Below, one piece after another: positions 37,201 to 43,622 of a stretch of 47,245 bases of DNA. The notes beneath the pieces were generated by a model. The model made no database searches. It was not told the origin of the DNA and saw only the letters and a list, made by a program, of their open reading frames with translations. Source of the stretch: Streptomyces anandii JCM 4720. GTDB taxonomy: Bacteria; Actinomycetota; Actinomycetes; Streptomycetales; Streptomycetaceae. The DNA is taken from assembly GCF_014650655.1 (NCBI RefSeq), contig NZ_BMVJ01000007.1, positions 144,690 to 191,934 on the forward strand. The letters are read 5' to 3'. Numbering within the stretch: position 1 is the first letter of the stretch; every line of letters begins with the position of its first letter. The position numbers were made by a program, and so were the translations under genes.

Positions 37201-37287
37201 CCGGCCGTCCCCGCACCCGGCCTCGGCCACAGCGACGCACACGCCGAAGAAACCACGGGGGGCACAGTCGAGGAGGCAAGCAGTTGA
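34231..37287 (+). CDS. cvnA: Conservon sensor-kinase-like protein CvnA
   Basis: First gene of a conservon, 1018 aa. It has a hydrophilic N-terminus, membrane span 1 (about 48-70), a large extracytoplasmic nitrate/nitrite-sensor-like helical domain (about 70-360), and membrane span 2 (LELRIALLGALLLLTIAVATAL, about 361-382). A HAMP-like region and a coiled segment follow, then a dimerisation region with LFRLDHFATVMRRHSENLLVLAG. The ATPase domain has N-box LLAELMENATSFSPP and G-boxes QDEGIGM and GLGLGLYVVARLA. A ~300-residue Pro/Ala/Glu-rich tail ends the protein. No classic SHELRTP H-box is seen. The start may be ATG 34231 or GTG 34243. Its stop overlaps the TTG start of cvnB. Confidence 0.9.
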   Translation: MRAPVQKTRPRRTGKQTAPAGIPGPVPGTAPGTPATPVGKGRPTHVRNRLIAAVAVVAAAVAGAGAPSLVAASGQLSDSQDLVTLAGRTQDALALAHSLADERDEVTSYVAAGRPKSKAPSEQRSTRVDRQVDELRADPDTPAWLRTDLDGIAAVRRAALTGQSTALQAHQAYSAAIAELHRLAEQLADSMPPRAGSGAHSLAELDTAVQQAAAARGLLLAALSVPHSTQTVISPVTGLPTTTSTSSAAETKQRDALSAAAQQARVRSDAALAGFRDTAPDAARESYDSTVTGPETGSAESYLTKLTDRPTLSDSELNTSTTKAEAALTARIDLMRGVESSLYDHRTKDLAKLRDDDVTDLELRIALLGALLLLTIAVATALARTLTRPLAVLRLGSARLAGAEDATTADPISFTGRNDEFAQVVRSVNELHARAAALAERVATLESDRKHLVGQRQKMADAREELRAELAASAAQMERLRSSIGGTFVNLALRTLGLVERQLAVIEGLEDREQDPDRLATLFRLDHFATVMRRHSENLLVLAGTEHVQQHAGPVPLVDVVRAAVSEIERYERVRIAALPPHAHVAGFAADDLSHLLAELMENATSFSPPDQPVEVSGWLLENGEIMLSVQDEGIGMAGERMARLNARLADFDPESPYDQEGEDGLGLGLYVVARLAHRHGVRVQLREQRQGGTAAVVVVPQTLLAAAPSEAVPASGPAHGGPRTYSLPGANAEANSNVLHGRAESADPLVALAEHATRQAEATAPAERETPGAPPTDAPADDAPASDAPAPADEAAPTDEAAPADETTSTTGSATTAAAYPPPGPAEDAADLAEHPGHPAESPAETTMELLLPSQPQPQPGAEAPSGHPEEPFRVHAPRIEDAPFPQGPPESRTRTHEPETATDAEPGPETEAEHHRAQAEADDEPVTAKGLPKRTPKITAPTPAPRRRTGSVDAEALRRRLGGFRQGAQAGQRAVAAEIADRTGGNDRPAVPAPGLGHSDAHAEETTGGTVEEASS

Positions 37288-37787
37288 CCGCGCCCAGTAC
37301 CTTCGGACTGAGCAGTGAGGCCCGCAACCTGCACTGGCTGCTGACCAACCTCGTCGAGGAGGTACCCGGCATCGAATCGGTGGCCGTGGTCTCCTCCGAC
37401 GGCCTGCTGCTGCTCTCCTCCGATCCCGGCCGCAACTCCGAGGCCCGCGAGAGCCGAGCGGCGGCCCGCACGGGCCCGCGCGGCTCCTCGGCCGACCTGG
37501 CCACCATCGTCTCCGGCATCGGCAGCCTCACCATCGGCGCGGCCAAGCTGATGGACTCCGGCGCCGTCAAGCACACGATGGTGGCGATGGACGAGGGCAG
37601 CGTGTTCGTGATGTCGATCAGCGACGGCTCGCTGCTCGGCGTGCACGGCTCCGCCGACTGCGACATGAGCGTCGTGGCGTACCACATGGCGCTCTTCGTG
37701 GGCCGGGCCGGGCACGTGCTGACGCCCGAACTGCGCAGCGAGCTGAGGAAGTCCCTGGAGTCCGATCCGGCGGGGAGTCACCGATGA
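37284..37787 (+). CDS. cvnB: Conservon roadblock/LC7 protein CvnB
   Basis: A 167-aa Roadblock/LC7-fold protein, typical partner of the conservon GTPase: LSSEARNLHWLLTNLVEEVPGIESVAVVSSDGLLLLSS, then the long helix DLATIVSGIGSLTIGAAKLM and the strand pair TMVAMDEGSVFVMSISDGSLLGVHGS. The start is the rare codon TTG at 37284, placed 7 bp after a perfect AGGAGG and overlapping the cvnA stop. No better start exists. It overlaps cvnC by four bases (ATGA). In related systems CvnB-like proteins act with CvnD as a GTPase switch or activator complex at the membrane. Confidence 0.93.
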   Translation: MTAPSTFGLSSEARNLHWLLTNLVEEVPGIESVAVVSSDGLLLLSSDPGRNSEARESRAAARTGPRGSSADLATIVSGIGSLTIGAAKLMDSGAVKHTMVAMDEGSVFVMSISDGSLLGVHGSADCDMSVVAYHMALFVGRAGHVLTPELRSELRKSLESDPAGSHR

Positions 37788-38221
37788 GCATTCCCATGAG
37801 CGGCCCGGCGAACCCCGCGCACCAGCACCGGCTCCCGGTGCGCGGCGGGGACCGCAAGCCCGCCCGCGTCCGCCCCTACTCGCTCACCGGCGGCCGTACC
37901 CGCTTCGGCCACGTCCTCCTGGTGGAGACGTTCGTGGCCGCGCTGGAGGCTCCCGAGGAGCGCAAGGAGCTGACGAACGGTTCGCTCTCCACCCGGGTCA
38001 TGCCGGAGATGCGGGCCATCGTCGAACTGTGCCGCCGTATGCGCACGGTGGCCGAGATCGCCGCGCTGCTGAAGATGCCGCTCGGTGTGGTCCGCGTGCT
38101 CCTGAGCGACCTCGCGGACCAGGGAAAGATCCGTGTGTACGGAACCGGGACCGGTCACGGCACCGGCCGTCCGGACCGCGCTCTGCTGGAAAGGGTGCTG
38201 AGTGGACTCCGCCGTCTCTGA
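37784..38221 (+). CDS. cvnC: Conservon DUF742 protein CvnC
   Basis: A 145-aa protein of the DUF742 family, which contains a winged-helix-like segment: RVRPYSLTGGRTRFGHVLLVETFV (about 26-50) and MRTVAEIAALLKMPLGVVRVLLSDLADQGKIRVY (about 85-118). The second looks like a helix-turn-helix, although DNA binding has not, as far as I know, been demonstrated for the family. ATG 37784 overlaps the cvnB stop, and its end overlaps the cvnD start by 20 bases. It is the third gene of the cvnABCD unit. Confidence 0.92.
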   Translation: MSIPMSGPANPAHQHRLPVRGGDRKPARVRPYSLTGGRTRFGHVLLVETFVAALEAPEERKELTNGSLSTRVMPEMRAIVELCRRMRTVAEIAALLKMPLGVVRVLLSDLADQGKIRVYGTGTGHGTGRPDRALLERVLSGLRRL

Positions 38222-38840
38222 CGCCGCCGGCGTCGCCCCCCTCGTCGTCGAGCCCGACGAGGACCTGAAGTCCTGGCAGACGGACCGCACCCGCGCCCCG
38301 ATCGCCACGAAGATAGTGGTGGCCGGCGGCTTCGGCGTCGGCAAGACCACGCTGGTCACCGCGGTCTCGGAGATCACGCCGCTGCAGACCGAGGCGCTGA
38401 TGACCGAGGCGAGCGAGGAGACCGACGACCTCACCGCCACGCCGGGCAAGGTGACCACCACGGTGGCCATGGACTTCGGCCGCATCACGCTCGACGACGA
38501 CCTGGTCCTCTACCTGTTCGGCACGCCGGGGCAGCAGCGGTTCTGGTTCATGTGGGACGACCTGGTGCGCGGCGCGATCGGCGCCGTCGTCCTGGCCGAC
38601 ACCCGCCGGCTGAAGGACTGCTTCCCGGCGCTGGACTACTTCGAGAGCTGCGGACTGCCGTACGTCGTGGCCGTCAACCACTTCGACGGCACCGAGCTGT
38701 TCGAGCCGGAGGACGTGCGGGAGGCGCTGACGATCCCCCCGCACATACCTGTCATGATCATGGACGCGCGGCGCCGGATCTCGGCGATCGAGACCCTGCT
38801 GGCCCTCGTGGCCCACGCCCTCGAGGAAACCCCCGAGTGA
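38202..38840 (+). CDS. cvnD: Conservon small GTP-binding protein CvnD
   Basis: A 212-aa P-loop GTPase of the MglA/Ras-like prokaryotic group. Walker A/G1 is VVAGGFGVGKTTLVTAVSE (about 33-51), G3 is LYLFGTPGQQRFWFMWDD, and the base-recognition region is AVNHFDG in place of NKxD, a usual substitution in this family. The start is GTG 38202 (VDSAVSDAAG), overlapping cvnC. It should act as the switch of the conservon with CvnB as regulator. A 61-bp gap leads to the monooxygenase gene on the same strand. Confidence 0.93.
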   Translation: MDSAVSDAAGVAPLVVEPDEDLKSWQTDRTRAPIATKIVVAGGFGVGKTTLVTAVSEITPLQTEALMTEASEETDDLTATPGKVTTTVAMDFGRITLDDDLVLYLFGTPGQQRFWFMWDDLVRGAIGAVVLADTRRLKDCFPALDYFESCGLPYVVAVNHFDGTELFEPEDVREALTIPPHIPVMIMDARRRISAIETLLALVAHALEETPE

Positions 38841-38901
38841 ACGGGGGACCGCCCAGAGCAGTCCCTCCCGCCGTCCAGAAGTCCTAGGAGGCACCACCCG
38901 C

Positions 38902-40164
38902 ATGCGCAAGATACTCGTCGTGGGGGCCGGCCAGTCCGGTCTCCAGCTCGCCCTCGGCCTCCAGTCGCACGGGTACGAGGTCACCCTGATGTCCAACCGG
39001 ACCGCGGACGAGATCCGCTCCGGCCGGGTCATGTCGACGCAGTGCATGTTCCACACGGCGCTCCAGCACGAGCGCGACCTGAAGCTGAACTTCTGGGAGT
39101 CGCAGGCGCCGAGGATCGAGGGCCTCGGCGTCTCCGTCGCCGCCCCCGGCTCCTTCGACCCGGGCCCCTCGCAGCGCGCGATCGACTGGGTGGGCCGGCT
39201 GGACGGGTACGCGCAGTCGGTGGACCAGCGGGTGAAGATGGCCGGCTGGATGGAGACCTTCGCCCAGCGCGGCGGCCAGCTCGTCGTCCACGGCGCCGCG
39301 GTCGGCGACCTCGACTACTTCTCCCGCGCCTACGACCTGGTGCTGGTCTCCGCGGGCAAGGGCGAGCTGGTGTCGATGTTCGAGCGGGACGCCTCCCGCT
39401 CCCCGTACAGCCGGCCGCAGCGGGCGCTCGCGGTGGCGTACGTGCACGGCCTCGGCCCGCGCCCGGAGCACCCCGACTTCGACGCGGTCCGCTGCAACCT
39501 GGTCCCGGGCGTCGGCGAGTTGTTCATCATGCCGACGTACACCCTCTCCGGCCGCGCCGACATCCTGTTCTGGGAGGGCGTCCCGGGCGGCCCGCTGGAC
39601 GTGTTCAACGGCGTCAAGGACCCGGCCGAGCACCTGCGCCTGACCCTGGAGCTCATGGAGAAGTTCCTGCCCTGGGAGTACGCGCGCGCCACGGACGTCG
39701 AGCTCACGGACGCCGGCGGCACGCTGGCCGGGCGCTACGCCCCGACGGTGCGCAAGCCGATCGGCCGGCTGCCCGGCGGCGGCCTGGTCCTCGGCGTCGC
39801 CGACGTCGTCGTCGCCAACGACCCGATCACCGGCCAGGGCTCCAACTCGGCCTCCAAGTGCGCCGCCGCCTACCTCGCCTCGATCCTCGAGCACGGCGAC
39901 AAGCCGTTCGACGAGGAGTGGATGCAGCAGACCTTCGACCGGTACTGGAACACCGCCCAGCACGTCACCAAGTGGACGAACGCCATGCTCGCCCCGCCGC
40001 CCGAGCACGTCCTGAACCTGATCGGCGCGGCCGGTCAGCTCCAGCCGGTCGCCGACCGCTTCGCCAACGCCTTCAACGACCCGGCCGACTTCGAGAACTT
40101 CTTCTTCGAGCCGGAGAAGACGGCGGCCTATCTGGCCGAGGTCACCGGAGCGCCGGCCGCGTAG
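38902..40164 (+). CDS. Styrene/indole-monooxygenase-like FAD oxygenase
   Basis: A 420-aa flavoprotein of the styrene monooxygenase (StyA) type. The FAD dinucleotide motif is ILVVGAGQSGLQLALGLQ (about 4-21). The oxygenase-specific segments are SGRVMSTQCMFHTALQHERDLKLNFWES, the central DLVLVSAGKGELVSMFERD, and VVVANDPITGQGSNSASKCAAAYLAS (about 305-330). Such enzymes use FADH2 from a separate reductase, and no reductase gene is adjacent. ATG 38902 follows AGGAGG. The gene lies 61 bp after cvnD and is probably part of or under the same control as the conservon, which is often followed by oxygenases (usually P450). The 3' end overlaps the convergent NlpC/P60 gene by 37 bp. Confidence 0.9.
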   Translation: MRKILVVGAGQSGLQLALGLQSHGYEVTLMSNRTADEIRSGRVMSTQCMFHTALQHERDLKLNFWESQAPRIEGLGVSVAAPGSFDPGPSQRAIDWVGRLDGYAQSVDQRVKMAGWMETFAQRGGQLVVHGAAVGDLDYFSRAYDLVLVSAGKGELVSMFERDASRSPYSRPQRALAVAYVHGLGPRPEHPDFDAVRCNLVPGVGELFIMPTYTLSGRADILFWEGVPGGPLDVFNGVKDPAEHLRLTLELMEKFLPWEYARATDVELTDAGGTLAGRYAPTVRKPIGRLPGGGLVLGVADVVVANDPITGQGSNSASKCAAAYLASILEHGDKPFDEEWMQQTFDRYWNTAQHVTKWTNAMLAPPPEHVLNLIGAAGQLQPVADRFANAFNDPADFENFFFEPEKTAAYLAEVTGAPAA

Positions 40165-41279
40165 AGCCCGGTGTCCGGCCCGTTCAGGGCGCCCGCGGGA
40201 AGCTTCACCGGCGTGTAGTGCGCGAGGGGCTTCCCGCCCGGGTCGGGCCGTACGGCGCCCAGCACCGGGGCGGCGGCGACGGGCGACACCGTCACCTTCG
40301 CGCCGGGCCTCGGCGCCTGGACCACCATGCCGTCGCCGAGGTAGAGGGCGACATGGGTGGCCTCGGGGAAGTAGACCACCAGGTCGCCCGGTCGCAGCTC
40401 GTTCAGCGGGATCCGCTTCAGCCGCGCCCACTGCTGCTGGCTGGTGCGCGGGATGGCCGTCCCGGCGTGCTGCCAGGCCTGCGAGGTCAGCCCCGAGCAG
40501 TCGTAGGCCTTCGGGCCGGCCGCGCCCCACCGGTACGGCTTGCCGACCTGCCGCACCGCGTAGCCCACCGCCTCCTCGCCCTCCTCGGTGGGCGGCCGGT
40601 CGTCGCCGAGCGCGCCGGAGGCCAGGAGCTTCCGCTGCGCCTCGGCGGTCCCGTTCCGCTCGAACTCGGCGAGGGCGGTGAGCTGTTCCGTGCTGAGCGA
40701 GGCGAGCAGCCGCTCGACCTCGTGCAGCCGGCCCTGGACGTCGTCCCGGGCGCGCTGCTGCCGCTGGGCGAGGGCGAGCTGGGTGTCGAGCGCCTTGCGG
40801 GCCTCGCGGGCGAGTTCGTCCGCCCGCTTCTCGCTGCCGGCCAGCCGCCCCAGGGTCCCGGCCCGCTCCCGCGCCAGCTGCCCGATCACATGTCCCTCGT
40901 CGAGCGCGCGCTGCGGATCACGGGCCAGCAGCAGCCGTAGGTACGGGGAGAGGGCGCCGGAACTTCCCTGGTACTGCTCGCGGGCGAGCCGTCCGGCGTC
41001 CCCCCGGCTGTCGTGCAGGGCGAGCCGGGCGCGGGCGAGACCGGCGTTCAGGCGGGCGACCTCGGCGCGCTGCCTCGTCAGCTGCTCGGCGGCGGAGTTG
41101 TAGGTCTCGGTGGCCTGCTCGGTCTGCCGGTACAGCTTCTGGAGGTCCGTCAGCAGATCGGCCACCGACCGCTGTCCGGGTTCCGTGGGCGCGGGCACGG
41201 CCACGGCTCCCACCGGCGCCAGGGCTGCCTGCGCCGCCACCGCCGCCGTGCACACCAGACGCAGCACTCTTCCCGACAC
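40128..41279 (-). CDS. Secreted NlpC/P60 cell-wall peptidase with coiled-coil domain
   Basis: A 383-aa exported protein. The signal peptide is short (VLRLVCTAAVAAQAALAPVGAVA). The following ~180 residues are a long Arg/Glu/Ala-rich coiled coil (RQTEQATETYNSAAEQLTRQRAEVARLN and further). The C-terminal NlpC/P60 domain has Cys261 in YDCSGLTSQAW, His in EATHVALYLGDG and the preceding RWGAAGPKAYDC. Such enzymes cut the peptide stems of peptidoglycan, usually D-Glu/meso-DAP bonds, and the coiled coil often regulates them as in RipA. Start GTG 41279 has GGAGGTGA upstream. Its 3' end overlaps the monooxygenase gene. No ydaO (c-di-AMP) riboswitch was seen in the short upstream space. Confidence 0.92.
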   Translation of the reverse strand: MSGRVLRLVCTAAVAAQAALAPVGAVAVPAPTEPGQRSVADLLTDLQKLYRQTEQATETYNSAAEQLTRQRAEVARLNAGLARARLALHDSRGDAGRLAREQYQGSSGALSPYLRLLLARDPQRALDEGHVIGQLARERAGTLGRLAGSEKRADELAREARKALDTQLALAQRQQRARDDVQGRLHEVERLLASLSTEQLTALAEFERNGTAEAQRKLLASGALGDDRPPTEEGEEAVGYAVRQVGKPYRWGAAGPKAYDCSGLTSQAWQHAGTAIPRTSQQQWARLKRIPLNELRPGDLVVYFPEATHVALYLGDGMVVQAPRPGAKVTVSPVAAAPVLGAVRPDPGGKPLAHYTPVKLPAGALNGPDTGLYAAGAPVTSAR

Positions 41280-41381
41280 GCCATCACCTCCGGTGCGGGG
41301 CGGCCCTTCCGCTCCACACCGTGAGGATTGGACGTATGAACCGACTTGTGTGCCCGTTGTGGGCCGTCCGGCCCAGCGCGC

Positions 41382-41735
41382 TCACCCGCCGGTGTCACCC
41401 GGCTTGCCTCCGGGCCCTTCCGGGTCCTGCGAACCGCTCCCGGTCCCGGGCTTGGACCACGGCCACCTGAGCCGCCCGCCGCGCCCGCCCTTCCCTCCCT
41501 CGGGGTCGAACTCGTACTTCCACCCCAGCGGCACCCCGAGCCGCTTGCTCTGGCCGCGCGGCACCCGGCGGTAGACCAGCACGGTCGGCGGACCGCCGGC
41601 CGCGTCCGGGACCGGGATGCGGTACGTCTTGGGCGGGTGCCCGGTGGGTCCCAGCAGCACGGGCAGCACCCGGCCGTCCATGGGCCCGCCCTCGAAGGGG
41701 GTGTCTTGGCTCTTCACGGCACCAGTGTCAGCCAT
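41382..41735 (-). CDS. Conserved hypothetical protein, Gly/Pro-rich C-terminus
   Basis: A 117-aa protein with a small beta-rich N-terminal part (residues 13-70: TPFEGGPMDGRVLPVLLGPTGHPPKTYRIPVPDAAGG, PPTVLVYRRVPRGQSKRLGVPLGWKYEFDPEGGKGG) and a disordered Gly/Pro tail. No known domain was recognised. Its ATG overlaps the TetR stop by 8 bp, so it is read with that gene. A later in-frame GTG (VKSQDTPFEGG) could be the true start. It is probably a small phage- or actinobacterial-type conserved protein, but its function cannot be stated. Confidence 0.6.
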   Translation of the reverse strand: MADTGAVKSQDTPFEGGPMDGRVLPVLLGPTGHPPKTYRIPVPDAAGGPPTVLVYRRVPRGQSKRLGVPLGWKYEFDPEGGKGGRGGRLRWPWSKPGTGSGSQDPEGPGGKPGDTGG

Positions 41736-42387
41736 CCTGCGCGGACAGCACCTGTTCCACGAGTGCGGCGGTCTGCGGGTCCCGGCCGGCGGTCACGGCC
41801 ATCACGGCCGTGAACTGCTCGACCAGCCAGTCCCGCAGCTCTCCCACGGGCGGCTGCTTGTCCTCGTCGAGCCAGATGAGGGAGGCTGCCTCCACGGCCG
41901 TGATCCACATGCGCACGGTCATCCGCAGCCGGGGCCCGGGTTCCCTGACGCCCAGGTGGCTGAGGATGTGCTCGGCGGCGGCGCGGCGCACCCCGTCCAC
42001 GATGGCGGTCGTGCGCGAGGTCTCCACGACGCTGCCGCCCTGGAGCAGCGCGGTGAAACCGGCGTCGTGCTCGTCGACGAAGGCCAGGTAGCGGTCCAGG
42101 GCGCGGGCGAGGCGGGGCAGGAGCGGGCCGTCGTGCGGCTCGTCGAAGCAGTGCCGCAGCTCCTCGGCGGCCGAGCGCAGGGCGGCCTCGTAGAGCTGCT
42201 GCTTGCCGCCGGGGAAGTACCGGTACACCAGCGGCCGCGACACCCCGGCCGCCTCCGCCACGTCGTCCAGCGAGACCTCCTCGGGCGCGCGGTGCGCGAA
42301 GAGCGACAGCGCCGCGTCGAGCAATTGCGCCCGCCGCTCCTCGACGCTGAGGCGGCGGTAGGCGGGCGTGGACGCGGCAGCACTCAT
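41728..42387 (-). CDS. TetR-family transcriptional regulator
   Basis: A 219-aa TetR protein. The helix-turn-helix is RRAQLLDAALSLFAHRAPEEVSLDDVAEAAGVSRPLVYRYFPGGKQQLYEAAL (about 17-70). The rest is the helical ligand domain (RMWITAVEAASLIWLDE, about 155-171, and helices to the end). ATG 42387 (MSAAASTPAYRRLS) is chosen; an upstream frame is open but has no ribosome site and lies in two hairpins. It lies just downstream of the AurF-like gene on the same strand. It is a candidate regulator of the two divergent di-iron genes. Confidence 0.9.
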   Translation of the reverse strand: MSAAASTPAYRRLSVEERRAQLLDAALSLFAHRAPEEVSLDDVAEAAGVSRPLVYRYFPGGKQQLYEAALRSAAEELRHCFDEPHDGPLLPRLARALDRYLAFVDEHDAGFTALLQGGSVVETSRTTAIVDGVRRAAAEHILSHLGVREPGPRLRMTVRMWITAVEAASLIWLDEDKQPPVGELRDWLVEQFTAVMAVTAGRDPQTAALVEQVLSAQDG

Positions 42388-42413
42388 GCCCGGCAGCGTA
42401 ATCGCCCCCCGCC

Positions 42414-42452
42414 GGGACCACCCGCGCGAGCGCCGCCCGCGCGGGTGGTCCC
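42414..42452 (-). terminator. Long hairpin in the AurF-like / TetR gap
   Basis: GGGACCACCCGCGCG (42414-42428) and its complement (42438-42452) form a perfect 15-bp stem with a 9-nt loop, extendable with a small bulge. It lies only 27 bp upstream of the TetR ATG, so it could terminate transcription from the AurF-like gene or fold in the TetR leader. Confidence 0.7.
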
Positions 42453-42482
42453 GCGGCGGCCGGACCGCGGCCCGGGCGGCAG

Positions 42483-42518
42483 AGGCCGGCGGCTCGGGCA
42501 TCGGGGAGCCGCCGGCCT
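42483..42518 (-). terminator. Terminator after the AurF-like gene
   Basis: Perfect 13-bp arms with a 10-nt loop (left arm AGGCCGGCGGCTC at 42483-42495, right arm 42506-42518), beginning 14 bp past the stop of the AurF-like gene. Confidence 0.75.
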
Positions 42519-42532
42519 GCTCGGGGGAGGGG

Positions 42533-43471
42533 TCAGGCCAGCAGCCCGGAGGACTTCCACAGCCGTCGGCCCACTCCGCGCAGCACGCCGATGTCGTCGA
42601 GGAAGTCCGTCAGCCGCTTGGCGCCCGTCTGCATGACCTCGCGCCGGTGCCCGCTGGCCTTCACCTGGGCCATGGCCTCGCGCTTGTCCAGGCCGACGTT
42701 CGTGTAGATCTCCGGGTTGACGAAGGCCACCGAGAACACCCGGGCGAACTCGCCGCTGGTCACCCGGGTGAACTCCTGCGACCACTTCGGCGCCGTCATC
42801 ATCTGCCGGCGCAGCTCCTCGCGGGCGTACCGCACGTGCCGCGCCTCCTCGACCACGTGGATGCGCGTGACCCCCCGGATCAGCGTCTGCACCCGCTCGT
42901 CGGGGAACGTCAGCCGCTGCATCCAGTCCAGGACCTCCTCGCCGAGCAGCGTCGCCGTGAAGGAGCCGGGGGTGGTGGAGATGGTCTTGAAGAGCCGGCC
43001 GAGGTTCTGGTGCGCCCGGCTCACCGGGTACCAGGGCGTGCCGCCGCGCTGGATCACGCGGGCGAACATCTTCGAGTGCCGGCACTCGTCCTCGATCTCG
43101 GTCAGCGCGTACCGCACGTGCGCGCTCGTCGCCGGCTTGTCGTAGATGTGCCGCACGAGCAGCTGCATCAGGATCAGCTCGAACCAGATGCCGAGCGAGG
43201 CGAGGGCGGCCGCCTCGTGCTGGGAGAGCAGGATCCGCTGCTCCTCGCTCATCCGCTTCCACATCGGCGTGTCGTACAACGACACCAGCTCCGGCGGCCA
43301 GAACCACTTGCCCTCCTCGAAGGGCGCGTCCCAGTCCAGCTCCTTGTCCGGGTCGAAGGAGTGCTTGGCGGACGAGTCGAGCAGCCGCTCCGCCACCTGT
43401 TCCCGGTCCTTGAGCAGGCCGAGCGCGTCGCGCAGTCCGGCGAGCGCGTCGGCTTCCGTCACGGTCGTCAT
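42533..43471 (-). CDS. AurF-like di-iron oxygenase
   Basis: A 312-aa helical protein of the AurF N-oxygenase family. The di-iron ligands appear in two paired ExxxxH/EExxH motifs: HEAAALASLGIWFE (first Glu), ALTEIEDECRHSKMFARV, and HVVEEARHVRYAREELRR with EE and H. Helices rich in Arg and hydrophobic residues (LLVRHIYDKPATSAHVRYAL) support the ferritin-like bundle. AurF oxidises arylamines to nitro groups, but relatives act on other substrates, so the reaction is open. ATG 43471 begins MTTVTEADALAGL. It is divergent from a second ferritin-like di-iron protein, with a 151-bp shared promoter. Confidence 0.85.
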   Translation of the reverse strand: MTTVTEADALAGLRDALGLLKDREQVAERLLDSSAKHSFDPDKELDWDAPFEEGKWFWPPELVSLYDTPMWKRMSEEQRILLSQHEAAALASLGIWFELILMQLLVRHIYDKPATSAHVRYALTEIEDECRHSKMFARVIQRGGTPWYPVSRAHQNLGRLFKTISTTPGSFTATLLGEEVLDWMQRLTFPDERVQTLIRGVTRIHVVEEARHVRYAREELRRQMMTAPKWSQEFTRVTSGEFARVFSVAFVNPEIYTNVGLDKREAMAQVKASGHRREVMQTGAKRLTDFLDDIGVLRGVGRRLWKSSGLLA

Positions 43472-43551
43472 GGCTGTCCACCTCGTCGTACGGGGGTGCG
43501 GCTGGGGTCGCTGGTTACCCGCGGGTCAGTTCTTCCGCCTCTTATGAGACT

Positions 43552-43565
43552 GCTTGTCAGCAAGC
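43552..43565. promoter_or_regulatory. Operator-like repeat inside the AurF-like promoter
   Basis: GCTTGTCAGCAAGC has 5-bp arms around TCAG. It sits between TTGACG (minus strand, 43567-43572) and a possible -10 (TCTCAT at 43544-43549), with a 17-bp spacer, in the 151-bp region shared by the divergent di-iron genes. The nearby TetR protein is the natural candidate. Confidence 0.5.
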
Positions 43566-43622
43566 CCGTCAATCCCTTGCACATGACTTGTTGACTGGGC
43601 GTCTACGTGTGAGCCTGCCGGT

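Noticed and set aside
33847..37242. A 1131-codon open frame antisense to cvnA
   Set aside because: Gly/Val/Arg-rich low-complexity product with no domain, opposite the well-supported cvnA gene.
41280..41381. A ydaO (c-di-AMP) riboswitch before the NlpC/P60 gene
   Set aside because: Only about 100 bp separates it from the next gene and no characteristic pairing was found.
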